From positions 4,018,501 to 4,082,500 of the forward strand of contig NC_090714.1 in assembly GCF_040954835.1 (NCBI RefSeq): a stretch of 64,000 bases of DNA, given 5' to 3'. The DNA is from Lepisosteus oculatus (taxonomy: Eukaryota > Chordata > Actinopteri > Semionotiformes > Lepisosteidae). The translations under genes and the position numbers were made by a program. Within the stretch, counting starts at the first letter, position 1. Every line of letters starts with the position of its first letter. Shown here piece by piece: positions 42,558-55,028 of the stretch. Below the pieces are notes generated by a model. The model worked only from the letters and a program-made list of their open reading frames with translations. It did not search any database and had not been told where the DNA came from.

Positions 42558-45500
42558 ATGTCTAGGCGGAACAGGAGCAGCCGGGCGTGGCGCTACGTCT
42601 GGAGCGGCATCCGGCGCGACGCCGACGCCCGGGCGCTGGTTTTGGCCTCCGAGAGCGAGGAGTGGGGCTACGACCGGCTGCAGGTCAGTGAACGTCGCCG
42701 CTGTCAGAGGGGTCTGGGCTGGGGCTAGTATAGCTCGGACATCGGCTATTTTTGTCTAACTGTGGTGTCAATTTCCTGAATGTCCAAAGCAGATGTGTTA
42801 AAATTAATACGTTTCCCACTTAAAAGCTTGTTAACATTTTACTGAAGCACCAGAGGGAGGCTCTATACTATACAGGGGTTCTGGGAGATAAACAGTGTTG
42901 GGGCTCCTGTGTGCCGAAGGAGACATTTCAGCACCAGTTGTGGTGGACAGCTCCTAAAATGGATGGGCGTGTACCAGGAGACTGATGGGGGAAATGACCT
43001 TGACGCTGATGCCCAGACACGCAAAAGCAAAACCCCTCTTAACTCAGATCAGGATGGTCCGAGGTGTCCTGGAGACAGGAAAGCACAGAGCACTTTTAAA
43101 AAGTAAATATCTGCCTGATGATGGAAGCAGTGCTGTACTACAATGACCAAAGCCATTAAACTGGCGTCTTATCGTGTGGCTTGGGGTGATTCATTGTTCA
43201 TCGGTGTTTCAGATCAAGACGACTGTCTCCAACTTGAGATCTGGGTTTTGGTGGTTGCGGGGTGCCTTCAATAATATTCCTCACTGCAGATTAAGGAACT
43301 AGAGGACTGCTCAAAGTCAGCCTTTTTTATAAAAGTGTCTACTGTAGGTGTAAACTGGCGGGGGGGTCGGGGGGGTTGCTAATTTCCCTGTCCTGGTTTG
43401 GAGTTTTTCCCGCTAGTAAAGCCGGTTCGCTAAAAACAAAAAACAAACCCCCAAGACAAAGCTTCTTCCTCTCGGTCACTAGAGTGACGCGCGCGCTCTC
43501 TCTCGCGCCGGCGACGGCCCTGTTGTCTCAGTACAGCGACTCCGACTCCGAGCCGGAGTACCCCAGCATCGCCCCGGCCGTGCCCAGCGCGGTCCCGGTG
43601 ACGGGCGAGTCCTACTGCGGCTGCGACTCCCAGGCCGAGCCCGCCTACAACCCCCGGCTGAGGGGCTTCCACCGCGTCAAGGACTGCCACTGCGGAGAGG
43701 ACGACCAGGGTGAGTTCTGCCCCCCCCACCGTTGGTATGGTCCGTCACATGGGTGGTACGAGCCGCGGCCCAAGTGGATCCTCTCCATGTTCAAGAGAAC
43801 TGGGCAGCACAGTGAGGATTGTTTTTCCTGGCTTCGAGGCTATCTTCAGATTCTGGGATTGGAAAGAATAACGGGTGCATTTGGGACCACCAGAAAAGAA
43901 ATATGATGCACAGGAGCTTGTAAAACCTCCGATTTACGTCGCCAAATAGATGACATTTCCAGGTAGGCGCAGCACCATTGTTCCGCTATTCAAAACGAAG
44001 GCAGAAAACCTCCCCCTGAGGTGAAGCTGCCCTGTTACATTGTCACGCGAGCAGGCTTGTGAATCCAGTCAAGAACTGATTTGGTAGAGTCATGGGCCGC
44101 CTCCCCCCTCCTGGCTTGTCACGCGGCCAGGGCCCAGAGCGAAGGTCCCAGCGGCTTCCAGGCTTTCTGAGAGTGTGTAGGTGTCTCCAGGGCAAAAAGG
44201 GGAGCAGGAGGTAAAACTGCTGACTTTGCTAGAGGTGAGGGTGTTGTTGTGTTTCTGCCCAGACTTTGACTGGGTGTGGGATGACGGCAACAAGTCCACC
44301 GCCACCCTGCTCAGTTGCGACAACCGCAAGGTGAACTTCCACATGGAGTACAGCTGCGGCACGGCGGCCATCCGGGGCACCAAGGAGCTGGCCGAGGGGC
44401 AGCACTTCTGGGAGATCAAGATGACTTCTCCGGTGTACGGCACAGACATGGTGGGTACCGGGAGGGCCGCCAGAGGGGTAAAGGATACAGTTCGGAAGGG
44501 TGGTCTCGGGGGGGGCTGCCGAAACTTCTCGATTGTAGGATGGATCGTTTTGAGCTTGCAGAGTATTTAACTCAAATAGCACTCAAAGCGCTTTCCAGGT
44601 AATGGGGACCCCCCCCTCCACCACCACCAGTGTGCAGCCCCACCTGGATGATACGGTGGCAGCCATGGTGCGCCAGTGCATCGGCTCATAGTCAACACAC
44701 AGGAGTAATGAAGCCAGTTCGGAGATGGGGATTATTAGGAGGCCATGATTGGGAAATTTGGCCAGGACACCTGGGTTAACACCCCTACTCTTTGAGAAAC
44801 GCCCTGGGAATTTTAATGACCACAGAAAGTCACAGCTCCTCCGTAAAGATAGCACATTTTTTCTACAGTATAGTGTCCCCATCACTATGCTGGGGCATTA
44901 GGACCCACACAGAGCACAGGGGTGAGAGCTGCCTGCTGGTCCCACTGTGTGTATTGTGTTTCGCGGGGTCATATAGCTTGTATGGAATCCAGCAGGTCCC
45001 TGTGGACTGAAAACTCATTGTTGATGCTGCTGTTGCAGATGGTTGGAATCGGCACATCAGATGTGAACCTAGACAAGTACAGGCACACCTTCTGTAGCCT
45101 GCTGGGAAAGGACGAGGAAAGCTGGGGACTGTCCTACACGGGTAAGATCACAAATCTCGTCATCGTCGCATCCTTTACTGCCTGGTTGCGTGTGTGATTC
45201 AAGTGAGGGAAGGTGCGGTTTTGAGGTGGTCGTTCTGATGAACAGCAGGCATGGATGTCCAGGTTGGATTCAGATCATTTGTTCAAAAACCAGAACGTCA
45301 GCTCTTTGAGAGTCCGTCCTTGTTCACAGGTGAATTAAAGGTCACAAGAATGATTCCCTGACCAATCCCACCAGCCTCAGATTTTCTTCAGAATCGGCTA
45401 CGTATCTGAGTGAATATTATTTAAAGGGCGGAATAAACGTATAATCTATAGCGTCTGGGTGATTTCACTAGACCGAAGCTATTCTGCAGAAAATTCAGCG

Positions 45501-48500
45501 TACACAGTATTTACCAATGCACAAAGGCAAATATTTTGTTGTTTCCTTAATTCTCTTGAGCTAGTCAATGGAGCTTTTCCTTTGGCAGTTCTGGGGAGTG
45601 CCAATATAATTACTACAGTGGTTCATACTTTCTCCTGTGATCACTTGAAGTTGTTTTTGTTGCTCCGCTGGGCATGTTGCCCTGTTTAACATATTAGAAA
45701 CTTGATTTCTGGTAGTAGGAATAGCCATGTAGTATTTCACATTCTGTCAGTGTACAGCACACGGCTCATGGGCTCGTGATGCTCTCTCCTGTTGCTATGG
45801 CACTTATATCTATAGCAACAGGAAAAATTAACACCAATTGGCTAATCTCCCACAAGATAAAGAGATTTGTTTTACTACATTTATCTGGATTATTTAGCAA
45901 GGACATGATGCATAAACAGAAAGCCCATGCTTATATTAAAAGGCAGTGGCAACTGTAAAAAAGATGGTTTGTTGAAGGTTGCTATTTCAACAATACATTC
46001 AAGGCCTGAGTTAAATTACAGCCTTGCCTGTAAATTTGGTGCATCTCATTTACTACCAGATTGGACCACATCAGAATGATGACGTGACACATTTAAGTAA
46101 AAACAAACTTCTAGCAAGAGTTTTTAGTTCCTTCTATTCTCTAGAATTCTCCTTCTATGTATTTTAGCATGCTAATTTCACTGATCGTAAGAATTTGTGC
46201 CCAAAATACCACTCCAGTATTTCCTGAAAATCCTGCAATGGGATTAAGGCATGACGGCAAGCTTTCCTCTATAGGCACTACCACAGCTGAGGGAACAACA
46301 CAGCGGTGTGTTCATGCATAAGGGGCAAATGGTTAGAGTGTATCTGATCGCTTCCGCAGGCCTGCTTCATCATAAAGGAGACAAGATCAACTTCGCATCG
46401 CGGTTTGGGCAGGGCTCCATCATCGGGGTGCACCTGGACACCTGGCACGGCACCCTCACCTTTTTCAAAAACCGCAAATGCATAGGTAAGGAGCACTGGC
46501 CGGAGTTCCACTGGGGAACTTGTAAGAGGAGAGTTTTTACTCTGGTGTCCTGGCTAAATGCCACTCTGGGCTTGTCCAATCAATCTTCTCAGAAGTTCCC
46601 CCCCTTGACTCAGTGCATAATGGCTGCTGCTGGTCCCCCAAGTGAGTGCTGTTTCAGTGGAGGATGAACTGCATTCCCCCCTATATGTGCAGCAGTTGGG
46701 AATGAAAAGAACTATACAAACCTATTGACCCTGTTTGGGTGCCCCTTGTCTTAGAGTGAGGGGGAGGGGCACTCTGGCACTGGTGTAATCTGAGCTGCGT
46801 CAACAGAAGAGAATAAGATGGACTTTTACAGCTCAGGGTTATCTGGCGAGACAAGCTACCTCCAGTTTCCTGAAGTTAGACCAGAGATGAGAGATGATCA
46901 GATGCTTTAACACCGTTTGAGTCTGGAACAGGGGCCGGCCTACGAGATCGACACTGTATTTAGAGGAGAGAGCAGAAAGAGAGAGAGAGAGAGTGACGAG
47001 GAGAGACAACAGGGGAGCCTGTAGGCAGAGAGTTTCCAGCACTACAGCAAATGTTCACCTCTGCGATTCCTCATTGATGGAGCAAAACAGATCAGGTATT
47101 CGGCACTGAAGGGATAGCTTAAATTTAGCGGGGAAAAAAAACTTTCTCTCCTGTTTGTGGGAATATTTTCCTTTTAAATCCACAAGGCAAAGTCTGTCAT
47201 GCTTGCCTGTACAAGGATACATTCCTGCACAGAGTGATTGGCTGTCTCCTATTAGCACCAGTTTAGAGTGTGGAGTTACTGAGGATTCTCTATTATATGA
47301 AAAGTCTCCAGATGAAGATTCATGCCTGTTTTCAAGTATGATGGGGTTTGTCAGTGTTGCTGGTTGAGTTCGAAGGTTATAACGTTCCAAGTCCTGGCAC
47401 ACACTCAAACTGCACATAATACAGGCATCTCCTGATTTACAAAATATAATTCTTTCCATGAACCCTCCGATGGGTTCCCAGCATCCCAGGAATCCCAACA
47501 CCCCAGAAGAAAAAAAAAAGAAATTTACTATAATTATAATGTTTTTGTGCTGCATAAAAGTATTACTTTGTTACTGACCATTAAAGCCTGAGGGGATATT
47601 TTATAACTTACTTGTAAATAATCAGGTTTCAGGATTGAGTGTGTGATTGTTCCTTAACTTTTATTAACCATCTAATGTTACACAATAGTCCCACATTTAG
47701 TATAGTATTAACAAAAAGCTAATACTATGAGGACACCTGAACCCAACTATTAAAAAAGGCCTTTTGGATATTTAAGCCAAATGGGCTGGTTGCATAATGG
47801 CAAATTGCAAAATCTGCTGTCTCAAGCGTGTTGCAGCTCATTCGCTGGGTTTGATAAAACACGCTGGGATGCGATAGCGCAGATTATCTCTTAAAACCAG
47901 CATATGCACAGTGGCGACTGCAAGTGCTGCTTTTCATCGCCAATCCTCTTTGACCGATTACCAAAGCACAGGCACTATTGCGTGGGCATCCGGGTGAACA
48001 GGGATGTATTCTATGTCTGTATTCCAGATCCATGTTTTGCTTTTACTCGAGGACATAGGACACTGTCAGGTCAGACAAGGCAAAAGTGCAAATTCAATAG
48101 TGCTTTCGTCAACCTGCAATGTATCAAACATTTGTGTTTAGCACCAAGTTAATTCTAGGAAATGAAAAGCAGTATTTGTATTGTTTAGCCTTTTGTCGGA
48201 GTGGAGCAGCATAGTGCTTTTTAAAGCCCTGACAACCGTGTGATTTTAGTAGCACAGGTAGCATTGAGAAACACTTTTGACACGACATATGATAAAGAAT
48301 GGAGTACGAGGCTCTTTGGAATGTATCCCGAGTCTCTCAGTTTTTAAAATCTTCACATGTGGTTCATTTTACTCAAATCTTCTCATGTTCTCGATTTCCT
48401 CGACAATTTATTTTTAAAGCATCAGAAAAAGGAGGCGGAACAGTGGCTCAGTGGTTAGCACTGATGCCCCTCAGCACTGGGGCTCTGGGTTCAGTTCCTG

Positions 48501-49529
48501 GGGTGCTGTCTGCATGGAATTGGTATGTTCTCCCTGTGTCGCATGGGTTTCCGCTGGGTGCTCTGCTTTCCTCCTACCGCCCAAACACACGCTGGTAGGT
48601 TAATTGGCTTGTGGGGAAAGTTGCCCTGGTGCGAGAGCGTGTCTGTGGCTGTGTGTGAAACGTGACGGACCCGAGTCCCATCCGGGGGGGTGTCCCTGCC
48701 GCTGCTGCTTGCTGGGATAGGCTCCAGCTCTAAGCAGTTAGAAAGTGGATGGATGCATCACAGCCACACGAGCCAGTGTTTCTTTTTTAATGTAGATGTA
48801 GTTTTGATGCGGTTTCACATCACCCGTGGGTTTCTGTTTAAACGGATCACGTGTAACTGCTGCAAGTTAACTTGTCCTCCAGGCTTTTACTCACTAACTG
48901 CGCAACCCGTGCCTCCCCACAACTCGGATGTCCTGCCCACTGCTGCGATCGCCTAAGGCTACCCTTTCCAGAGACTGGGGAGTTAGTTGTGGACGGACTG
49001 CTGCACTTTAGTTTGCCTCAGACGTGGCGGTTCTTTCCCAGTGATTACTCCCCCCCAGGTTGTTGTTGAAAGCAGGAGTGTAGCAACGCCGGACCCGTCC
49101 AGACCCTTAATCCCTGTTGGTCTTGTTGCCCCCCTTACAGGCGTTGCTGCCACCCAGCTGCAGAACAAAAAGTTCTACCCCATGGTGTGCTCCACGGCAG
49201 CCAAGAGCAGCATGAAGGTCATCCGCTCCTGCTTTGCGCCCACCTCCTTGCAGTACCTGTGCTGCGCCAAGCTGCGCCAGCTGCTGCCCGACTGCGTGGA
49301 CACTCTGAGCGTGCTGCCCCTGCCCCCGGGCCTGCGCCACCTCCTGCACAACAAGCTGGGCTGGGTCCTCAGCCTGAACAACGCCGCCGCCCCCGAGGGG
49401 CCAGAGACCCCCGACTCCCCGGCCACCCCCTCCTGCTCCTCGGCGTCCCTCCCTTCCTCGGGGAGCGACTCCGAGGGCTGCGCCTCGGACCCGGAGGCCT
49501 GCCAGAGGAAGCGCTGCCGCTGGACGTGA
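42558..49529 (+). CDS. spsb3: SPSB3, SPRY domain and SOCS box protein 3
   Basis: Substrate adaptor of a Cullin-5/Elongin B-C ubiquitin ligase: the SPRY domain binds target proteins and the SOCS box docks to the ligase. Human SPSB3 has been reported to act on nuclear cGAS and on SNAIL. Coding exons: 42558-42683, 43532-43709, 44263-44450, 45039-45141, 46360-46485 and 49141-49529. Phases close exactly to 369 residues (human about 355). The start is the ATG of [11 protein letters not shown], 13 bases after a good acceptor. The SPRY core (about residues 102-260) includes [37 protein letters not shown] and [19 protein letters not shown]. The SOCS box (about 272-318) has [13 protein letters not shown], then the Cullin-5 LPLP motif at 299-302. 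The tail is Ser/Pro-rich and ends KRCRWT. Intact. Confidence 0.96.
44610..44935 (-). mobile_element. 5S rRNA-derived SINE, body and tail, minus strand
   Basis: On the minus strand: GTGGGTCCTAATGCCCCAGC, CTGTGGTCATTAAAATTCCC, GTGTCCTGGCCAAATTTCCC, TCATGGCCTCCTAATAATCC, then ACACTGGTGGTGGTGGAGG and a tail AAAGCGCTTTGAGTG. It overlaps 13790-14024 in its first half and 63560-63915 in its second, which lets the full element be pieced together. The 5S head is missing. It lies in an SPSB3 intron. Confidence 0.72.
48425..48757 (+). mobile_element. tRNA-derived SINE, near full length
   Basis: Head AACAGTGGCTCAGTGGTTAG then GGTTCAGTTCCTGGGG give recognisable A- and B-box-like stretches. The body contains GCTTTCCTCCTACCGCCCAA and GGTTAATTGGCTTG. 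The tail is TGCTGGGATAGGCTCCAGCT, ending GTGGATGGATG. It lies in the last SPSB3 intron and is the best preserved member of the family in the window. Confidence 0.8.
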
Positions 49530-50015
49530 GAGCCCTGGAAGAGCCCCACCGCCCCCCAGCCCCACCCACACGGACTCGGACTGAAACGAAAAGGACGGGC
49601 ACAGCTGTCGGCACAGGTGGACCTCCCCGCTGATGCCTGCTCTAGCCCGACTGTCGCTGTCCTTTTTTTGGGGGGAGGGATTTCCTTCTTCGTGTCTTTA
49701 GGACATTCAGTTCAGATCTGCTCCCACTCGGTGCAAGGCCGTCAAGACGGCTCTCCGACTTCTCCCAACCTCCCCCCACCGCCACCACCACCCACGGCAT
49801 CACATTCGTCATGTTTCCCATCCTGATACGCGGATGCGGAGGTTCTGCATCGCCCCGAATGTGGGTGCGGCCTAGAATGTGGCATGGGCCTGTACTGGTA
49901 TCCAGTATATATTCTGCCCTGTCCCCACCAGAGCTATTCTCTCCTGCCAGTCCTACGCCACTGACTGATACCCAGTGTGGTGGGCCAAAGAAAACTGAAA
50001 GAGTGTCATTCCTGG

Positions 50016-50021
50016 AATAAA
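50016..50021 (+). terminator. Proximal polyadenylation signal of SPSB3
   Basis: AATAAA 490 bases after the stop, in CTGGAATAAACCTG, followed by T-rich sequence. A distal AATAAA near 54260, with a T/G-rich follow-up, could serve a long 3' UTR isoform. Confidence 0.6.
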
Positions 50022-50284
50022 CCTGTAGTTTAGTCTAGTTATCTGTTTATCTAGATTTTAATATAATCATTTTAAAACTCGAGTGATGTGAGTGGGCACG
50101 GGATTTAACAGATTCCCAAATAGATTCGGCTTTACAGCCATACCAGTTCCAGCAAAGACATCTTTATTGACGGAGTGATTTGGCTCGCCAGTCAAGGGTT
50201 GAAACATGTAACTCTTGCTTAAAGTCTCCTCCAATGCTATTGGATCCAGCTGTAGGAAGTATTTTTATTCTGAATCTTATTCCG

Positions 50285-50568
50285 AAAGGAATGGCATGGT
50301 GGCCCTGTGGCTAACTTTTTGCTGCTTTGCTTTGCTTGGCACTGGGTTCGATTCCTGGGGTGCTATCTGTATGGAGTTTGTATATTCTCCCCGTGTTCAC
50401 GTGGGTTTCCTCCCACAGTCCAAAGACTTACTGGTAGGTTCACTGGCTTCTGGAAAAAACAGGCCCTGGTGTGCGTCCTGTGATGGACTGGTATCCCCCC
50501 CTTGTGCCTGTTGCATGCTGGGATAGGCTGCCGCATTCCTTTGAGGTTTAGAAAGTGGATGGATGGGA
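50285..50568 (+). mobile_element. tRNA-derived SINE, plus strand
   Basis: GGCATGGTGGCCCTGTGGCT head, GGTTCGATTCCTGGGG B-box-like stretch, TGTATGGAGTTTGTATATTC, CGTGGGTTTCCTCCCACAGT, then TGCTGGGATAGGCTGCC and GTGGATGGATGGG. It lies just beyond the proximal SPSB3 poly(A) signal. Confidence 0.78.
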
Positions 50569-50569
50569 T

Positions 50570-53500
50570 TAAAGGAAGCACTTTCAGTCTGTGGCAACCT
50601 ACCGAAAGCGGTTTTATTTTATTTTTTTGGCCCTGCCTGTGTTTTATCTTTCCAGTATCCAGACAAAAAGAATGAATGGCAGAGGTTCCCAGATTAAACC
50701 CGTTCAACTCCAGACCACATGTAGGAGCAGAAATCTGCTCTGAGCCAGAACATTTAATAGATCTTTATTAAAGAGGATGATAAGAGCAAATAACTGTGGA
50801 TGTGCTGAGAGACGATACCAGTGGGTAACTGCTTAGCGTGGATATCCCAGAGTTTATCAGGTGCATGGTAAGTGTTGCATATAGAATTTTAGTTGGAGTG
50901 CCTGATTCTTCAGTATATTTTTTCTTGTGTACGAATGGCAGATATGGGACTTTAATCTGTAGCATCTTGATGCTGGGTTGGGTGGCTCTTTCTTTCCAGA
51001 ATAAGCAACGTGATCAGGTCTCCTTCAGCCTATGCATCACTGCATTGTATCTTGACAAAAAAGCCCAAACCGCTTTTTTTTTAAATAAGAAAAGGGTTTT
51101 TAAATGACTCCAACAGCGTAACGACATTTCCGGAAGGATTTTAAATTCTGCTTTTTAGGGTATGTGACATTTTCTGTGCAAATGCTTTAACCTCGGCAAA
51201 GAAAACATCCCAACAATAGAGCTCTGGGATGCGTTGTAAGGCTCTAGGAAGACTGGATCCAAGAAGGTGTTTAGGTATAGGAAAATATTGTAATTCTGCA
51301 GAACGGCAGGCGCTTGCAATTTTGAGTTGAAGTCTTTTTTTTCTCCTGGCTCCTACAAAACTAGCCTTTTTTCCAAGAACCTATCTGCATTATGTATACA
51401 GTTACACAAAAGTGAAAATGTAATAATTCTCTATCCAGATTAACACCCTGTAGCAGTTTGCAGAGCTCACACCTCATATACTGCATGTAAACAGAAGGAT
51501 GCGAGAGATCTAGAGAATATCCTTACTCTTTCTGAACGTGAGCTGTGGTTTTTAAACAGATCTTAGTTCCTGCAAATGTGAGTCCTAAAGGTTTTAAGGA
51601 GAGGTCCGTTTTATTTATGCTGATGGCTTTATCGTGTTTTCACAATCATGAACGCAATCTATGCTTCAAAATTAAAATAGGAAGTTTTCGCTTTAAAGTA
51701 AATACAACTTAAAAATAAACACTAGCACTTTTAATATGATGAAATTGTTTTATTCTATAGTACGAAATTCATATATTTTAGAATTAAAAACCCTACATCT
51801 TCCATGTTGCTTCCATGTTTAGTGCACAAATAATTGTATGTCTTTAATTGGTAACAATTGTATTGTGCACAAAGACATGATACACTCCCAATTCAATGGA
51901 GGTGGGATCCCAGGTTATAATTTTGTGCTGCAGTGTAGATTGAACAAAAAACCTTGACTTTTTTTAATGCCAGGTGAAGGAGAATGAGTTATACTGCTTA
52001 TAATTTCCTTTGTAAAAAAAAAATGTGGTATTTTGTAATGTAGCAATTTATTAAATATAATCATCACGTGTTTTAATCCAAGATATAAACTTTCTGTATA
52101 ATTGGATATTCTGTCGTGAGGGAAATATTTACAGTGTAGGTACCACACATAGCAGAAAAACTGATGCAGTGGCGTTCTTACAGATTCTTGTCTGGATACT
52201 ATTGCAGTTCATCTATTAAAAAAATCATATAGGAAACAAAGTATCCTTCTTTCCTCAGTGGCAAATCCAGTTTAAATATATGTACAAAGTCAGAGTGTAT
52301 GCTTTGCCTGTAATATACATGTTTTTTTTTTTCTATAAACTGATATTCTGCATTTCATACATTTCTAGACAATGCAGAGAGGAGCGGATCGTTAGGGCAG
52401 GGTAATGAGCTGTCATTTATGCAGGTCTGGGTCTCTGCATGTACACGTGTTCGTGCAGACTTGTCTCTTGTCCCATAACGTTACTGCACGCATTCTGGGA
52501 ATTCAACGATTTGTAAGTAGGGGGCAGAGAAAGATGTTGAAATTCTCTCTGAAGCAGAATTGAAGGCCCCCTGGCTTCCAGCAGCTGTCACGCCTGATCT
52601 CCCAAAATTGGGAAAGGCTGTGAAGGGCGCAGAATCCTTTTCTCTGCAGTAGCAGGAGAGATTGGGATTGTTTCACTGGAATTCAAAGAATAGACCCACG
52701 TGTAAGCACTTCCCTCAGTATGGCGAGATGGACCATTCCACTGTCCACTGGTAAGGGTGTTTGCTGCCTATCCACACCGTTACTGGTAAAACTATACATC
52801 TAGGGCTCAGCTAACTTTCTTAGCTGGGTCAGTGTCTCATGGGAATATACTGGCTCCAGGATATATTCTCTACATTGATGCTTTGGAGCTGTGCATTCTA
52901 ATATACATCCAAATCTAGGGTCCACTTTAAAGTTGGACTAATGTCGCCACGGAAGTCATTAAAATGGGTTCAGATACAGTCCTGTGATGCTGGCATCTGT
53001 TTACATTTTACTGGGCCTTGAATACCCCTCTCCTGCTCTGACTGATTGCCACACAAAAAGTAATTATCTTACAGTGATCGGGCCCAAGTGCTTATTCATT
53101 CCTACTGTAACTGAGCAACATTGGTATAACATGTCTATTACTAATTTAACATTCGCTACATTTCTTTATGTACTGTTTCCTTTTTTTCCCCCACTTCCAT
53201 ATACTCAGAAACCTATTTGCATCTCAGATTAGCAGGTATTATGTACCCAGGTGTCAAAAACTTCATCTGTGTTATCGGGGGAAATGCTCCACAGGCTTGA
53301 ATATACATTTCAGTGTGTTTTAGACAAAGCAATGCCCCATGCTAATAGCTTAGTGCACATAAACAGTAAGGCTACAGTAAAGTAGCCAGGGTCTGATCCT
53401 CTCCCCCAGTTCCTATACAGGCAGTTCAGAAGCAGGTTCTAATCAACTCCTGATCTTGGCTTGAAGCAATTACTTCTCATTTACAGTAGCATTGCATTTC

Positions 53501-54600
53501 CGGTATTGCAAATGAAGAATTCCCCCATATCAGGGCAAACTGCGAATTTCAGAAGAACCTGAACTGCTCTTAATGCTGATGGTTCCCCAGTTACACCAGG
53601 ATCAGGATCTCGTCTTATTTTAGCAGGTGTACAGAACCACTTACATTTCTCCACTTCTAGCAAACCTGTTTTTACAGCGAGTAGTGGACAGTAGTCCCTC
53701 TCCCTCTCGATTCATCGGCTCACGTGCAGGAAGAGGAGAGAGAACTAAACGACATGACTGTTGTCGTTAATTTGTAGCGTTATCAGCCCATTGGGAAGCA
53801 AGCGCTTTTAGTAACTTTTACATTTTTTGCAACTGCGCAATTGATTTTTTTTTTTTATTTGCCCCAGTGTCTTCATTGGTGACCGTGCGTTTACACAAAT
53901 ACCACACAAGCGCGGGCTCACAGATTTGAAGTCATCAGTATGGTTACATTCAAATATTTTTTTTAAGGTGTGGACAAAGCTTACAATGCTTCTTTCATTC
54001 TGTATTCAAGCTGAGGTGGGGAAAGGGTATTTGGGGAAACGGGGATGTCTTAATTTTTCTTTCCTCTGTCTTTTTTTAATTCATTGTAACGTTTTTTTTT
54101 TTGTTCTTCGGTGAAGCTCTTCTGCTCCTACACACGACACATTGTGTATTTAGTCACTTCCTCTTTTTGCTCGGGTTGTGTGTTGCTGGAAGCATGAATA
54201 TTCATTAAAGGTTTAATATCAAAAGACAAGTTTAAAATGCCTTTCTGTTTCTTTTTTTAAATAAAGAGGTTGAGACTGAGCGCCGTGGTGTCTTGATCTT
54301 GTATGTGTCAGTCCTGTCATTATCGGTGGGCCTTCAGTACATCACCCACACGTTTCACAGGTTTAAACCAAGAATGTTAAAGCCAGGTACCATGGGGAGA
54401 GCTCTTGCTCTGAGTGATTTAGTACACTTTAATCAGAGTGAATGAAAGGCTAGGCTGATTACAAATCCTAGTTGTTTGCAAACTTGTGTGCTTTGTTGCA
54501 GTTGCACCTCCCTTTGATTCAAACCTCAGACAGGAAAAGAACTGCTCAGCTTCTTCAAAGTTGCATCCAACAACAAAGCAGCTGCATTTTACATTCATCT
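50570..54600. other. A+T-rich space between SPSB3 and EME2 3' ends
   Basis: About 4 kb without recognisable exons. It could be an extended SPSB3 3' UTR ending near 54280 (AATAAA at about 54260). There is a G-run at about 54650 and T-runs near 53845 and 54090. No tRNA, snRNA or miRNA-like hairpin was identified by eye. Confidence 0.4.
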
Positions 54601-54605
54601 TTATT
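54600..54605 (-). terminator. Candidate polyadenylation signal of EME2
   Basis: AATAAA on the minus strand about 425 bases after the EME2 stop codon; the first such hexamer downstream. Confidence 0.45.
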
Positions 54606-55028
54606 AACTTTTCATAATCCTCAGTTCCTTAAACGCTTGACACTAGTGTTTGGGGGGGGGGGTTTGACTGGAGAAAGGTTTTCAAAAATTGCATGGCAGA
54701 CCTGGACACACAGTTACTTAGTTCCAGTTACGAAGGCTTATTTAAGAATCGTAAAAATAACTTGTACAAAAGATTAAAAAAAAAAAACAACCCGTGTGTG
54801 TGATGTTCAACTTGATATCCAACATTACCACAGTAGATGTTAAATAAAGGTTACCTCTGTAGAAATTATACTGGCATAGAAAGCAGTACAGTAAACAAAT
54901 GAACAAATTCCTGTTTCTTTAGTATCCAAAAGAGGAACATTGGATCTGGGGTCCTACCGGGAGCCTCGGAGAGACTTTGTTTCAGGAACCGCGGCGCCCG
55001 CGTGGATTCGAAGCAGCCGCGCTCCTCC

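Noticed and set aside
49107-49633. Long frames opposite and beside the last SPSB3 exon
   Set aside because: Shadow frames of a GC-rich coding exon. The SPSB3 frame alone matches a known family and joins in phase.
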